From assembly GCA_009693705.1 (NCBI GenBank), contig SHWS01000010.1, forward strand, positions 1 through 46,954: 46,954 nt of DNA, given 5' to 3'. Positions 16,787-24,872 of this stretch are shown piece by piece; within the stretch, counting starts at the first letter, position 1; each line of letters begins with the position of its first letter. The notes below the pieces were generated by a model. That model did no database searches. It saw only the letters and a list, made by a program, of their open reading frames with translations, and was not told the origin of the DNA. Source of the stretch: Pelagibacteraceae bacterium (GTDB taxonomy: Bacteria > Pseudomonadota > Alphaproteobacteria > Pelagibacterales > Pelagibacteraceae). Made by a program: the position numbers and the translations under genes.

Positions 16787-17554
16787 TTATCGGCTCAATC
16801 TCTTATGAATACTATTTAATGTTTTCTCTAAGGATTTGTAAAATCCTGCTTTGGACAATTCTTTAACACCCTGTTCATTTAAACCTTTTGGTGTCTGAGA
16901 TTCTTTAACCAAATATTTTAAATCTTTGTGTGAATTCACAAAAGCATCCTCTGATAAAGCCAGAAATAAAGAAGTTATATATTTTTGTGCATTTTTTCTT
17001 TTAACGCCTCTTTTAACTAACCAATCTGCCATAACTCTTAAAATTTCATAAAAGGGAGCCATCATTCCTGAAGTAGACCAAAAATTAATGGAAGATTTTT
17101 CACTAGATATTTCAATGGTCGTTCCAATTTTATTAAAAAAAGATTTTACCGTTTTATTGGGTGGATAAATAGGCACTGGTCCTTTTTTTAGAGATATGGG
17201 AGGTAATGGTATTGCTCTAACTATTTTTGCTTTTACTTTAATTATTTTTTTCAACTGCGCTAATGTTATTGAAGAAATAAAACTTATTATGGTTTGGTTA
17301 GGTTTAAAGTATAACTCCTTTAAAATCTTATTTCCAACATTTGGCGTAACTGACAAAAATACCCATTCGCATTTATTGATTATTTCTTGATTACTTTTTG
17401 AAATTTCTATTTTTTTAAATTTTTTTTTTAAATTGCTTGCAATATTTTTATTTCGTGAGGAAATTATAATTTTTTTATAGAATATTGTTGAATTACAAAT
17501 TCCTTTAATTACTGAGGAAGCAATTTTACCTGTGCCTATAAAACCTAAATTCAT
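16787..17554 (-). CDS. ProC-like NAD(P)-dependent reductase (pyrroline-5-carboxylate reductase family)
   Basis: A 255-residue protein with the N-terminal Rossmann motif MNLGFIGTGKIASSVIKGI and the F420-oxidoreductase/P5C-reductase layout. The C-terminal dimerisation part contains VKESQTPKGLNEQGVKELSKAG (about 216-237), equivalent to the conserved SPGGTT region of ProC, but altered. The central motif reads VRAIPLPPIS instead of the usual RxMPNTP. ProC reduces pyrroline-5-carboxylate to proline. The divergent motifs suggest a related imine or keto substrate. It lies between glaH (23-base gap) and livG (3-base gap), so a role in the metabolism of the imported compound is plausible. Confidence 0.75.
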   Translation of the reverse strand: MNLGFIGTGKIASSVIKGICNSTIFYKKIIISSRNKNIASNLKKKFKKIEISKSNQEIINKCEWVFLSVTPNVGNKILKELYFKPNQTIISFISSITLAQLKKIIKVKAKIVRAIPLPPISLKKGPVPIYPPNKTVKSFFNKIGTTIEISSEKSSINFWSTSGMMAPFYEILRVMADWLVKRGVKRKNAQKYITSLFLALSEDAFVNSHKDLKYLVKESQTPKGLNEQGVKELSKAGFYKSLEKTLNSIHKRLSR

Positions 17555-17577
17555 AATTATGATTACTTTATAATCAA

Positions 17578-18489
17578 TTAATTAATAAAAAAAGAACCTC
17601 TAATTCTAAGAAGTTCTCTGCTTAATTCTTTGTTTTCTTTGAACGGTTTTCTACCATGAAGCCAAAAGTAATTATTGGCTACCATTATAAATCCTACTGG
17701 AAGTTTAGTTACCACTTTTTTAACACTCTCCTCTAGACAATCTGACAGTCTTTGTAAAAAAATTCCTTGTTTCATATTCTTAGGTTCAGGAAATTGATCT
17801 ATATAAGATATTTGAGGCCTGCCCTGTTTGTCTAAAAAAAAAATTGGATGTTCTACTTTATGTTCAATATTTTTACTTTTTGGAGAACCCCAGATAAAAT
17901 TTTCTCTGCTGACAGGATCTTTAAAAAAACTTTCACAATGTTCCCAATCATCTAGATGCAACATAGCGGTTTCTCCTCCCTCAGCATTTTTTTCTTCTAA
18001 TTTTGTCATCAGTAGCCAATCTGTAATTTCATTAACATAAGTGCCATCGGTGTGAAGATCCATATTTTTGTAAGCTTTTCTTAAATATGAGTCACTAGAA
18101 TCTTCGTGCTTTACATGAAATCTCGCATAATACTTTCCTGCCATGGCGTCGTGATTTGGATTTCCAATTAAATGGGCTACCGCTGTTGAAAGCTTAACTA
18201 AAAATTTATCATTTATTTTTGAGCTGATATTTTTTGGGCCTATAACAAAACAACCAGTGGCCCTATCTTTTATTGTAGAATTCATTAATACACTAAGTTT
18301 ATTATTTGTTAAATCGTCTAAACTTTTCGCGATAGTAAATCTAGTAAAGGGTTTAAGCTCTAGAGCGGTTAAATCAAACTTATTAAATGGAAAAATTAAT
18401 TTTTCTAAAATTTCATCTTTTATATTAATTTGAATAATTCTATTAGATTTTTCATGATCTAAAATTTCAAATCCATCTATTTTTTGCAT
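17578..18489 (-). CDS. glaH: Glutarate 2-hydroxylase, CsiD/GlaH family
   Basis: A 303-residue Fe(II)/2-oxoglutarate-dependent oxygenase that converts glutarate to L-2-hydroxyglutarate with succinate and CO2 as by-products. It aligns by eye with E. coli CsiD along most of its length: STAVAHLIGNPNHDAMAGKY (about 101-120), the metal motif HTDGTYVNEITD (His146, Asp148), LHLDDWEHCESFF (about 177-189), GRPQISYIDQF (about 223-233) and WLHGR with the distal ligand His278. It is slightly shorter than CsiD (about 325) at both ends. In E. coli csiD is followed by lhgO and gab genes; here its neighbours are azlD (8 bases) and a ProC-like gene (23 bases). No L-2-hydroxyglutarate oxidase is in the window. 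Confidence 0.88.
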   Translation of the reverse strand: MQKIDGFEILDHEKSNRIIQINIKDEILEKLIFPFNKFDLTALELKPFTRFTIAKSLDDLTNNKLSVLMNSTIKDRATGCFVIGPKNISSKINDKFLVKLSTAVAHLIGNPNHDAMAGKYYARFHVKHEDSSDSYLRKAYKNMDLHTDGTYVNEITDWLLMTKLEEKNAEGGETAMLHLDDWEHCESFFKDPVSRENFIWGSPKSKNIEHKVEHPIFFLDKQGRPQISYIDQFPEPKNMKQGIFLQRLSDCLEESVKKVVTKLPVGFIMVANNYFWLHGRKPFKENKELSRELLRIRGSFFIN

Positions 18490-18497
18490 GTTAGATA

Positions 18498-18821
18498 TTA
18501 TAAATAATTATTTAACATTGCCATTAAAATCGCTGAAAAAATTGTTGGAAATACATAATTTTTTTTAGAAAATAAAAAAACTATTATTGAAAATATAACA
18601 ACAAAAATTCTACTTAGATAGCTTGCATCAGTTAGGGCTCCTACTGGAAAGATTATTGTTCTTGCAATCAAAGCTGCTAAAGTTGCATAAGCTAAACAAT
18701 TGAACCATTTAAACAATTTTGAATCTTCTCTAATCCTTTGAGAACTAACAGCACCTAAAAATCTAGGTAAAAATGTTGCAAGCGATGTTACTAAAATTGC
18801 ATAAAAAATACTATTTGACAT
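18498..18821 (-). CDS. azlD: AzlD-type branched-chain amino acid exporter small subunit
   Basis: A 107-residue membrane protein with four hydrophobic segments, matching the AzlD/YgaH family. The family motif appears as SLATFLPRFLGAVSS (about 13-27) and CLAYATLAALIARTI (about 47-61). It forms a two-component exporter with AzlC, which exports branched-chain amino acids in characterised systems. The start at 18821 overlaps the azlC stop by 11 bases. Confidence 0.88.
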   Translation of the reverse strand: MSNSIFYAILVTSLATFLPRFLGAVSSQRIREDSKLFKWFNCLAYATLAALIARTIIFPVGALTDASYLSRIFVVIFSIIVFLFSKKNYVFPTIFSAILMAMLNNYL

Positions 18822-19515
18822 TTAATTCTCCAGTTAAATAAGCAATTGTTCCACCCGCTACTCCTCCTAATAAAATCGACCATTCCGGTGAAAAAAAATA
18901 AAATGCAGGACCTAAAATAAGTCCTAAAATTATTGATATGATGATTTGAGAAGTTTTAGAGGCCTCTATCATCATGCACAAAAAATATATGGGATTTATA
19001 ATTGCTAATCCAATCAATATATCCTTATTCAAATAATCACATAAAAAAAAACCAATCAAGGTTCCAATTACCGCTACAGTCCATGTGGCGCTTCCTATTC
19101 CAATCCAATAATCAATTCGGTGCTGTTTTGGAATATTTTTATAATTATTTTTCATTATGAGCCACGCAGATACAGCAATAAAATGACAAGAAAAATAGTA
19201 CTTCCACTTAGGTTGACTTTTGTGCATCATTAATGGAAATAATGATACAGCCATTGGATAAAGCCGAGCATTAACAAAAAAAACTGCTAAAAAAATATTT
19301 AATAAAGACGCTCCAATTAATAAAGACTCTGCCATAACTAACGATCCTGGCAACGCATAAGTTAACATCGTAGAAAAAATACTCTCTTGAATATTAAAGC
19401 CTAAATTTTTAAGAAGTGCTCCAATTGCAACAAAACACGCCCCAAGAGCTATTGCTGGACTATCGGCTTTTAAGATAGATTTGTATCCACCAAGAAAATA
19501 TTTAGTATTAATCAT
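18811..19515 (-). CDS. azlC: AzlC-type branched-chain amino acid exporter large subunit
   Basis: A membrane protein of about 234 residues of the AzlC/YgaZ family, the large subunit of the two-component amino-acid exporter. Visible features are the early ADSPAIALGACFVAIGALLK segment and FVNARLYPMAVSLFPLMM in the middle, corresponding to the family's conserved NARH/RxxLY region. About six hydrophobic segments are present. The ATG at 19515 is preferred. A TTG 13 codons further upstream (19554) is also in frame but adjoins a hairpin. It is the first gene of the minus-strand array azlC-azlD-glaH-proC-like-livGFHM. Confidence 0.87.
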   Translation of the reverse strand: MINTKYFLGGYKSILKADSPAIALGACFVAIGALLKNLGFNIQESIFSTMLTYALPGSLVMAESLLIGASLLNIFLAVFFVNARLYPMAVSLFPLMMHKSQPKWKYYFSCHFIAVSAWLIMKNNYKNIPKQHRIDYWIGIGSATWTVAVIGTLIGFFLCDYLNKDILIGLAIINPIYFLCMMIEASKTSQIIISIILGLILGPAFYFFSPEWSILLGGVAGGTIAYLTGELNVK

Positions 19516-19554
19516 TAAACAAAAAGATATAGACTGCTTAATTTTAAGACTCAA

Positions 19555-19600
19555 GATAGTCCTTAAAACCGAGAGCTAAAGATGGTTAAAAAGGACTATC
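19555..19600. promoter_or_regulatory. Hairpin in the azlC / DUF2805 divergent region
   Basis: A perfect 10-bp inverted repeat GATAGTCCTT (19555-19564) / AAGGACTATC (19591-19600) encloses an A-rich internal loop, a second short stem AACC/GGTT (19567-19570 / 19584-19587) and a 13-base apical loop GAGAGCTAAAGAT. It lies between divergent genes, 40 bases before the azlC ATG, so it is not a normal terminator. It may be a cis-regulatory RNA of the azlC transcript or an operator. No known class recognised. Confidence 0.5.
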
Positions 19601-19664
19601 AGAAGACAATATAACAATTCTTAAAAAAAAATGCATTAATGTTTTTTTTAAATATAAAGAAACA

Positions 19665-19961
19665 ATGAAAAAAAAAGGTCACACCCCTATTACTAGAGTA
19701 AAAAATCCTGAGCCCCCAGTTAATAACCCTGACTGGATTATTTGGGCAGCGTGGGCAGATCGTATCACTTTTGAGGAAATTGAGAAAAAAACTGGAAAGA
19801 ATGAATCTGAAGTAATAAAAATTATGCGAAGATCCTTAAAACCTTCTTCTTTTAAGTTGTGGAGAAAAAGAGTTAATGAAAAAAGTATTAAACATAGAAA
19901 AAAATTTGAATATTCTAGAAAAGAAATTACTAGCAAAATTAGAAAGAATGATTACTTATAA
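19665..19961 (+). CDS. DUF2805 / TIGR03643 family protein
   Basis: A 98-residue basic protein of unknown function. The conserved core runs from about residue 22 to 77: PDWIIWAAWADRITFEEIE, a KTGKNESEVIKIMRRSLKPS segment and SFKLWRKRVNEKSIKHRKKF, which match the small family TIGR03643 (PF10985) as I remember it. The pattern of a helix-turn-helix-like half followed by a basic tail would fit nucleic-acid binding, but this is inference. It lies 3 bases before grxC on the same strand. The C-terminal 20 residues are lysine-rich. Confidence 0.8.
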   Translation: MKKKGHTPITRVKNPEPPVNNPDWIIWAAWADRITFEEIEKKTGKNESEVIKIMRRSLKPSSFKLWRKRVNEKSIKHRKKFEYSRKEITSKIRKNDYL

Positions 19962-19964
19962 ATT

Positions 19965-20219
19965 ATGAAAAATGTTGTTATTTACACGAGTCCGATGTGT
20001 AATTACTGTGATGCAGCCAAAAGATTATTTAATAGAAATAACATTACATATAAAGAAATAGATATTTCATTAGTTGATGGCGCAATAGAAGAAATGATTA
20101 AAAGATCAAATGGTAAAAGAACTATCCCTCAAATTTTTTTTGAAAACCAACACATTGGTGGATACGATGAAACTAGAGCTTTAGAGAAAGAAAACAAGCT
20201 TCTGGATCTACTAAAATAA
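19965..20219 (+). CDS. grxC: Glutaredoxin 3
   Basis: An 84-residue thiol-disulfide oxidoreductase of the thioredoxin fold that uses glutathione. The active site is CNYC (Cys12, Cys15), in place of the usual CPYC, preceded by VVIYTSPM. The cis-Pro TIPQIFF (about 53-59) and the glutathione-binding GGYDE (about 65-69) are present. Length matches bacterial GrxC. It starts 3 bases after the DUF2805 gene and ends one base before the convergent msrB stop; both proteins act in thiol or oxidative-damage repair. Confidence 0.93.
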   Translation: MKNVVIYTSPMCNYCDAAKRLFNRNNITYKEIDISLVDGAIEEMIKRSNGKRTIPQIFFENQHIGGYDETRALEKENKLLDLLK

Positions 20220-20220
20220 T

Positions 20221-20592
20221 TTATTTAGGTTTAAATACTAAACAAACTCCATTATTACAATATCTTTTACCTGTTGGCTTGGGTCCATCTTCGAAAACAT
20301 GACCGTGGTGTCCACCACAATTTTTACAATGATATTCTGTTCTCGCATAACCTAATAAATAATCTGTTTTTTCCTCAAGAACACCAGATAAAGAATCATA
20401 AAATGAAGGCCAACCAGATCCACTTTCATATTTAGTATTTGAGTCAAATAATTTTACTCCACAATTTATACAATGATAACTACCCTCTCTTTTCTCATAA
20501 TTCAATTCACTGGTTCCAGGTGCCTCTGTACCGTCTTCAAATAAAACTGATTTTTGCTCTGAGCTTAAATTTTTATTTATTTTTTTTGTCAT
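20221..20592 (-). CDS. msrB: Peptide-methionine (R)-S-oxide reductase MsrB
   Basis: A 123-residue enzyme that reduces methionine-R-sulfoxide in proteins. The catalytic Cys112 is in the motif KRYCNNGVCLVF, and two CxxC zinc-binding pairs are at Cys41/Cys44 and Cys89/Cys92. The YESGSGWPSFYD segment (about 55-66) is the family hallmark. No signal peptide, so cytosolic. It lies 4 bases downstream of the D-2-hydroxyacid dehydrogenase and ends the long minus-strand array. Confidence 0.95.
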   Translation of the reverse strand: MTKKINKNLSSEQKSVLFEDGTEAPGTSELNYEKREGSYHCINCGVKLFDSNTKYESGSGWPSFYDSLSGVLEEKTDYLLGYARTEYHCKNCGGHHGHVFEDGPKPTGKRYCNNGVCLVFKPK

Positions 20593-20596
20593 AAAT

Positions 20597-21547
20597 TTAT
20601 TTTATTTCCCTTATTGGTTTACCATCAACACAAGCCTCTAAATTTTCAATCATTTGAGTATAAAATATATTATAATTCTCAGCAGTTACATATCCGATAT
20701 GTGGCGTAAGCAATGCATTTGGTAAAAATCTCAATTTATTATTTTCTGGCAATGGCTCTTTCTCATAAACATCTAAGCCTGCTCCAGCAATAACATTGGT
20801 TGATAAAGCAATAATTAAATCATCCTCATTAACAATAGATCCACGAGATGTATTAATTATAAAAGCAGTCTTTTTCATTTGATCCATCTCTTTGAGGGTG
20901 ATGCAGTCTTTGTATCTTTCACCACCTTGAACATGAATTGAAATAAAATCTGATACTTTTATTAAATCTTCTTTGTTGCAGGGAAGAACATCTAAATCTT
21001 TACATACATCTAAATTCAAATTTTCACTCCATGCCATAACTTGCATTCCAAATGCTTTTCCAATTTTAGCAACTTGTGAGCCCACTTTTCCAAGTCCAAT
21101 TAAACCTAAAATTTTTCCTTTAAGCTCTATCCCAACTGTGGTCTGCCAATAACCTTGATACATATTATCAATTTCTTCTTTAAGATTTCTAGCAAGACCC
21201 AGAATTAAAGCCCAAGTTAATTCTAAAGTTGGGTGGATATTAATTTCAGTTCCGCAGACTATAATTTTTCTTTGTTTTGTAGCCTCTAAATCAATTGATT
21301 TATTTTTAGTACCACTAGTTATAATAAATTTTAATTTATTTAAATTATCAATTAAATTTTTTGTTATTGGTGTTCTTTCCCGCATAATCAACAAGGCTTC
21401 AAAGCTTATTAACTGTTCAATTGCATCAGCTTCATCTAAAAATGGCTCACTAAAAATTTTAAATTCATATTTTCCTGATAATTTTTCTAAATCAACAAAT
21501 TGATGAGCAATATTTTGATAATCGTCTAAAATTGCAACTTTAAGCAT
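20597..21547 (-). CDS. D-2-hydroxyacid dehydrogenase family protein
   Basis: A 316-residue NAD(P)-dependent dehydrogenase of the D-isomer-specific 2-hydroxyacid family (phosphoglycerate dehydrogenase-like). The nucleotide-binding GLIGLGKVGSQVA is at about 156-168. Catalytic-region motifs are INTSRGSIVNEDDL (about 237-250) and LLTPHIGYVT, which carries the active-site His. The N-terminal half (MLKVAILDDYQN) is typical of the 'DH family protein' subgroup next to transport genes. The substrate is unassigned. It overlaps the DMT gene upstream by 8 bases. Confidence 0.85.
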   Translation of the reverse strand: MLKVAILDDYQNIAHQFVDLEKLSGKYEFKIFSEPFLDEADAIEQLISFEALLIMRERTPITKNLIDNLNKLKFIITSGTKNKSIDLEATKQRKIIVCGTEINIHPTLELTWALILGLARNLKEEIDNMYQGYWQTTVGIELKGKILGLIGLGKVGSQVAKIGKAFGMQVMAWSENLNLDVCKDLDVLPCNKEDLIKVSDFISIHVQGGERYKDCITLKEMDQMKKTAFIINTSRGSIVNEDDLIIALSTNVIAGAGLDVYEKEPLPENNKLRFLPNALLTPHIGYVTAENYNIFYTQMIENLEACVDGKPIREIK

Positions 21548-22442
21548 TATTTGATTTTTTGTTTGAAAATATTATCCCAGTTAAAATAAAAAATGTACCT
21601 AAGATATGATGTAACATTAATTTTTCATCAAATAAAATCATAGCCATTATTGCACTTAAAATTGGCATTAAATGCAAAAAAACTCCAGATCGATTAGCAC
21701 CAATCAAAGATATTCCTTTTATCCAAAATATAAAAGCAGCTAGACCCGAAAACAAAACTACAAAAATTAAAATTAAATAAAAAGATATTCCTAAATATAT
21801 TCTATAGCCCATTTGATACTCAATAAAATAAATGGGTATTAAAAATATTAATCCAAATGATATTATTACTTCTAGTAAACTTAATTGAGAAATTTCGTAA
21901 GTTTGTTTTTTTAATAACACTGAATAAATTGCCCACGCAAACATAGCCGCAACCATTGTAATATCACCTTTATTAAAATCTAGATTTATCAAAATATCTA
22001 AGTTAGCTTTTGTAATTATTAAAATAACTCCAGTAAATGAAAATAAAACTCCAAATATTTGAAAAATATTTGTTTTTTCAATTTTTAAAATTGATGAAAT
22101 AAACATGATCATCACAGGTATAGTTGATATCATCAATACTCCACTTATCACTTGCGTAAAATTAAGCGAGTAATAAACAATAGAATTAAAAATTGTAATA
22201 CTGGTAGCCCCTAATATTAAAAAAAGCTTATAATTTTTTAATATATAATCTTTCTTTGTAATTATTTCTCGAATAGTGAAAGGAGCTAAAATCAGACAAA
22301 CGAATAACCATCTGTAAAAGTTTAACGCGATTGGAGGTACTTCATAATAACTGGCAAATTTACCTACAATAAAATTACCTGACCAAAAGGTAACTGCTAA
22401 TAATAAATAAATATAAGCCAAAAAATTATTTGGGCTTTTCAC
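21540..22442 (-). CDS. EamA/DMT-family transporter
   Basis: A 300-residue membrane protein with about ten helices and two EamA repeats. The first helix LAVTFWSGNFIVGKFASYY and the GVLFSFTGVILIITK motif at the end of repeat 1 are typical, and the C-terminus ends with ILTGIIFSNKK. It lies one base after a DadA-like oxidase and overlaps a D-2-hydroxyacid dehydrogenase, so it may move a D-amino acid, a 2-oxo or a 2-hydroxy acid. That is inferred from position only. It is the fourth DMT gene of the window. Confidence 0.85.
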   Translation of the reverse strand: MKSPNNFLAYIYLLLAVTFWSGNFIVGKFASYYEVPPIALNFYRWLFVCLILAPFTIREIITKKDYILKNYKLFLILGATSITIFNSIVYYSLNFTQVISGVLMISTIPVMIMFISSILKIEKTNIFQIFGVLFSFTGVILIITKANLDILINLDFNKGDITMVAAMFAWAIYSVLLKKQTYEISQLSLLEVIISFGLIFLIPIYFIEYQMGYRIYLGISFYLILIFVVLFSGLAAFIFWIKGISLIGANRSGVFLHLMPILSAIMAMILFDEKLMLHHILGTFFILTGIIFSNKKSNNA

Positions 22443-23684
22443 TTAACTAAATCTTAGTGAGCTATATGGGCTTAAATTTAAATTTGTATTATCTCCAGCG
22501 ATCATACTTGAAATAATCTTTCCAGATATTGGACCTAAAGTCCATCCCAAATGATGATGCCCAAAGCAATAAAACACATTTTTATGATTTTTTGAGGGTC
22601 CTATAACTGGTAAAAAATCAGGAAGTGACGGTCTAAAACCGAGCCACTCATCCTCATGTTCAGGTAAATCGCCTAAAATATATTTTGCATTATTAATTAA
22701 ATTTTTAATTCTTGATTTTGATAATGGGTTTTTCAATCCACCAAATTCTACTGTCCCAACCACTCTTAATCCTTGCTCCATAGGTGTGATACCAAAACCT
22801 CTATTGGAAAATATAACCGGTCTACTCAATAAATGATCACAATTTTTAAAATGCACATGATATCCTCTTTCAGTATCTAAAGGTATTCTTTCATCTAGTT
22901 TATCTGTGAGTTTTTTTGAAAAAGCTCCACACGCTATAACAATTTTGTCAAATGAAAAACTTTGAACTTCTGTTTTAAAAATAGGTTTTTCATTTTCAAA
23001 TTTAATTTCTTGAATATTAATTTTTTTAAAATCTCCACCTTTTTTCATAAATAAATTAAACAATTTTAAAAGTATTTTTTTTGGGTTTCTAGCATGTCTT
23101 GCATAAGGATAATAAACGCCCGCATGATAAATAGGCTTGATGTGAGGCTCCAGGTCATGAATTTCTTGTTTGCTAACCAATTGCTGCTCAACTCCTAATT
23201 CTTCCCTGACTTTAATTTCAAGTTCTCTACTCTTTAAATTTTTATCATTCCAAATATACAAAATTCCTTTATTTTCTACTAATCCATCTAGGTCAATTTC
23301 ACCAAATAATTCGTCGTAAGCTGGTAAAGCTAAGTCTAAAATTTGGTGCATATTTTTTGCTGTATGCATCATTTTTTCTTTTGTTGAATTTAAAATAAAT
23401 TTTACAAACCATGGAATCATTTTAGGAACATAATTCCATTTTAATGCAAGTGGTCCAAACGAACTTAATAACATTCCTGGAACATCAGCTAGAATATCTG
23501 GTCTATTTAAAGGGCAGCAGGCGTAAGGTGAAAAGTGACCTGCATTTCCATAAGAAGCTGTAGGACTACCCGGTTCATCTCTATCAAAAAGAGTAACATT
23601 AAAACCTTTTTTTTGTAAAAATAAAGCATTGGAAACTCCTTGAATTCCAGCACCAATAACTCCTATTTTTAAATTTCTACTCAT
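22443..23684 (-). CDS. FAD-dependent D-amino acid dehydrogenase-like oxidoreductase (DadA-like)
   Basis: A 413-residue flavoprotein of the DAO family. The FAD-binding motif GVIGAGIQGVSNALFLQKKG is at about 8-27 with an acidic strand end LFDRD. The second FAD segment is FDKIVIACGAFSKKL (about 244-258), and the C-terminal motif is LPDFLPVIGPS followed by FCFGHHHLGWTLGP-like sequence (about 378-395), typical of DadA-type enzymes that deaminate D-amino acids to 2-oxo acids. Glycine or sarcosine oxidation is the other possibility. It is one base upstream of the DMT gene and 57 bases downstream of rodA. Confidence 0.85.
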   Translation of the reverse strand: MSRNLKIGVIGAGIQGVSNALFLQKKGFNVTLFDRDEPGSPTASYGNAGHFSPYACCPLNRPDILADVPGMLLSSFGPLALKWNYVPKMIPWFVKFILNSTKEKMMHTAKNMHQILDLALPAYDELFGEIDLDGLVENKGILYIWNDKNLKSRELEIKVREELGVEQQLVSKQEIHDLEPHIKPIYHAGVYYPYARHARNPKKILLKLFNLFMKKGGDFKKINIQEIKFENEKPIFKTEVQSFSFDKIVIACGAFSKKLTDKLDERIPLDTERGYHVHFKNCDHLLSRPVIFSNRGFGITPMEQGLRVVGTVEFGGLKNPLSKSRIKNLINNAKYILGDLPEHEDEWLGFRPSLPDFLPVIGPSKNHKNVFYCFGHHHLGWTLGPISGKIISSMIAGDNTNLNLSPYSSLRFS

Positions 23685-23741
23685 AATAAAATATACAATT
23701 AAATATTAAGTTTATTGGAGCGACAAATTATACACAATTAT

Positions 23742-24866
23742 TTACGAAAGAGAGATTTTACTATTAATTTTAGCGCTCAAGACAATCGAAAAACCTATAA
23801 TCATTGTTAACATCGAAGATCCTCCATAAGACAAGATTGGTAGCGGTGAGCCTACGACGGGCAAAAGACCCAACACCATTAGCATATTAACTGTTATGTT
23901 TAAAAAAATTGTAAATGAAAAACCATAGCAAAACAATTTTGAAAAGTGATTTCTGGAAATTAAACCTATCTTAATTATTCGATAAATAATTCCTCCATAA
24001 ATTAGTAATAGAATGACAGATCCTATAAATCCAAATTGCTCTGCAAATAATGTAAAAATAAAATCTGTTTCTTTTTCAGGTAAAAATTCTAAATAACTTT
24101 GAGTGCCTTTTAAAAAACCTTTTCCATAAAAGCCTCCTGAGCCTACTGCAATTTTTGATTGAATAATATGGTAACCAGATCCAAGTGGATCTCTATTTGG
24201 ATTAAAAAAAGTTAAAATTCGAAGTTTCTGATATTCTTTTAAATAGGAAAAAATAAAAGGCAAAGATATTAAAAGTCCTAAAAAAGAATAAAAAAAATAT
24301 TTAATTTTTAATCCAGATAACCATAAAACTATTATACCTGATGTTCCAAGTAAAATTGAAGTTCCTATATCTGGCTGATTTATTACCAAAACCATCGGTA
24401 AAAAAATAATAATCATAGAATTTAAAACTGGAAAAAATTTGTTCACATCGTTGATTTGTATTTTGTGATAATATTTTGCTAAACACAATATTAAACATAT
24501 CTTCATTAATTCAGATGGCTGAAAGTTAATAAATTTTAAATCTATCCACCTTTGAGACCCTCCTGCTTCAAAACCAAAAAATTCAACCCACACCAATAAA
24601 ACTAGAACAGTTAAATAAGATAAGTATGCTACCCTATGCCATAATTTTATATCAAACATCGACAAAAATATCATTAAGGGAAAAAATATTACAAATTTAG
24701 TAAAATGAGTCTTTGTATGATGTAAAATTTTTCCTTCATCAACAGAATACATTATAAAAAAACTTATCACTCCTAATAATAAAACCATTATTATAAGAGG
24801 GTAGTCTAAATTTTTAATTTTTTGTATTAAAGTATTTGATCTTTGAAATTCTGAATACTGATACAT
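23742..24866 (-). CDS. rodA: Rod shape-determining protein RodA (SEDS peptidoglycan glycosyltransferase)
   Basis: A 374-residue polytopic membrane protein of the SEDS family that polymerises lipid II during elongation, working with PBP2. Recognisable motifs are GGSQRWIDLKFINFQPSELMKI (about 101-122; FtsW/RodA signature), NQPDIGTSILL (about 159-169), GSGGFYGKGFLKGTQS (about 234-249), LPEKETDFIF (about 255-264) and the last helix with PLPILSYGGSSML (about 344-356). It follows mrdA by 6 bases, so the SEDS-PBP pair is co-transcribed. Confidence 0.95.
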   Translation of the reverse strand: MYQYSEFQRSNTLIQKIKNLDYPLIIMVLLLGVISFFIMYSVDEGKILHHTKTHFTKFVIFFPLMIFLSMFDIKLWHRVAYLSYLTVLVLLVWVEFFGFEAGGSQRWIDLKFINFQPSELMKICLILCLAKYYHKIQINDVNKFFPVLNSMIIIFLPMVLVINQPDIGTSILLGTSGIIVLWLSGLKIKYFFYSFLGLLISLPFIFSYLKEYQKLRILTFFNPNRDPLGSGYHIIQSKIAVGSGGFYGKGFLKGTQSYLEFLPEKETDFIFTLFAEQFGFIGSVILLLIYGGIIYRIIKIGLISRNHFSKLFCYGFSFTIFLNITVNMLMVLGLLPVVGSPLPILSYGGSSMLTMIIGFSIVLSAKINSKISLS

Positions 24867-24872
24867 TTAAAT

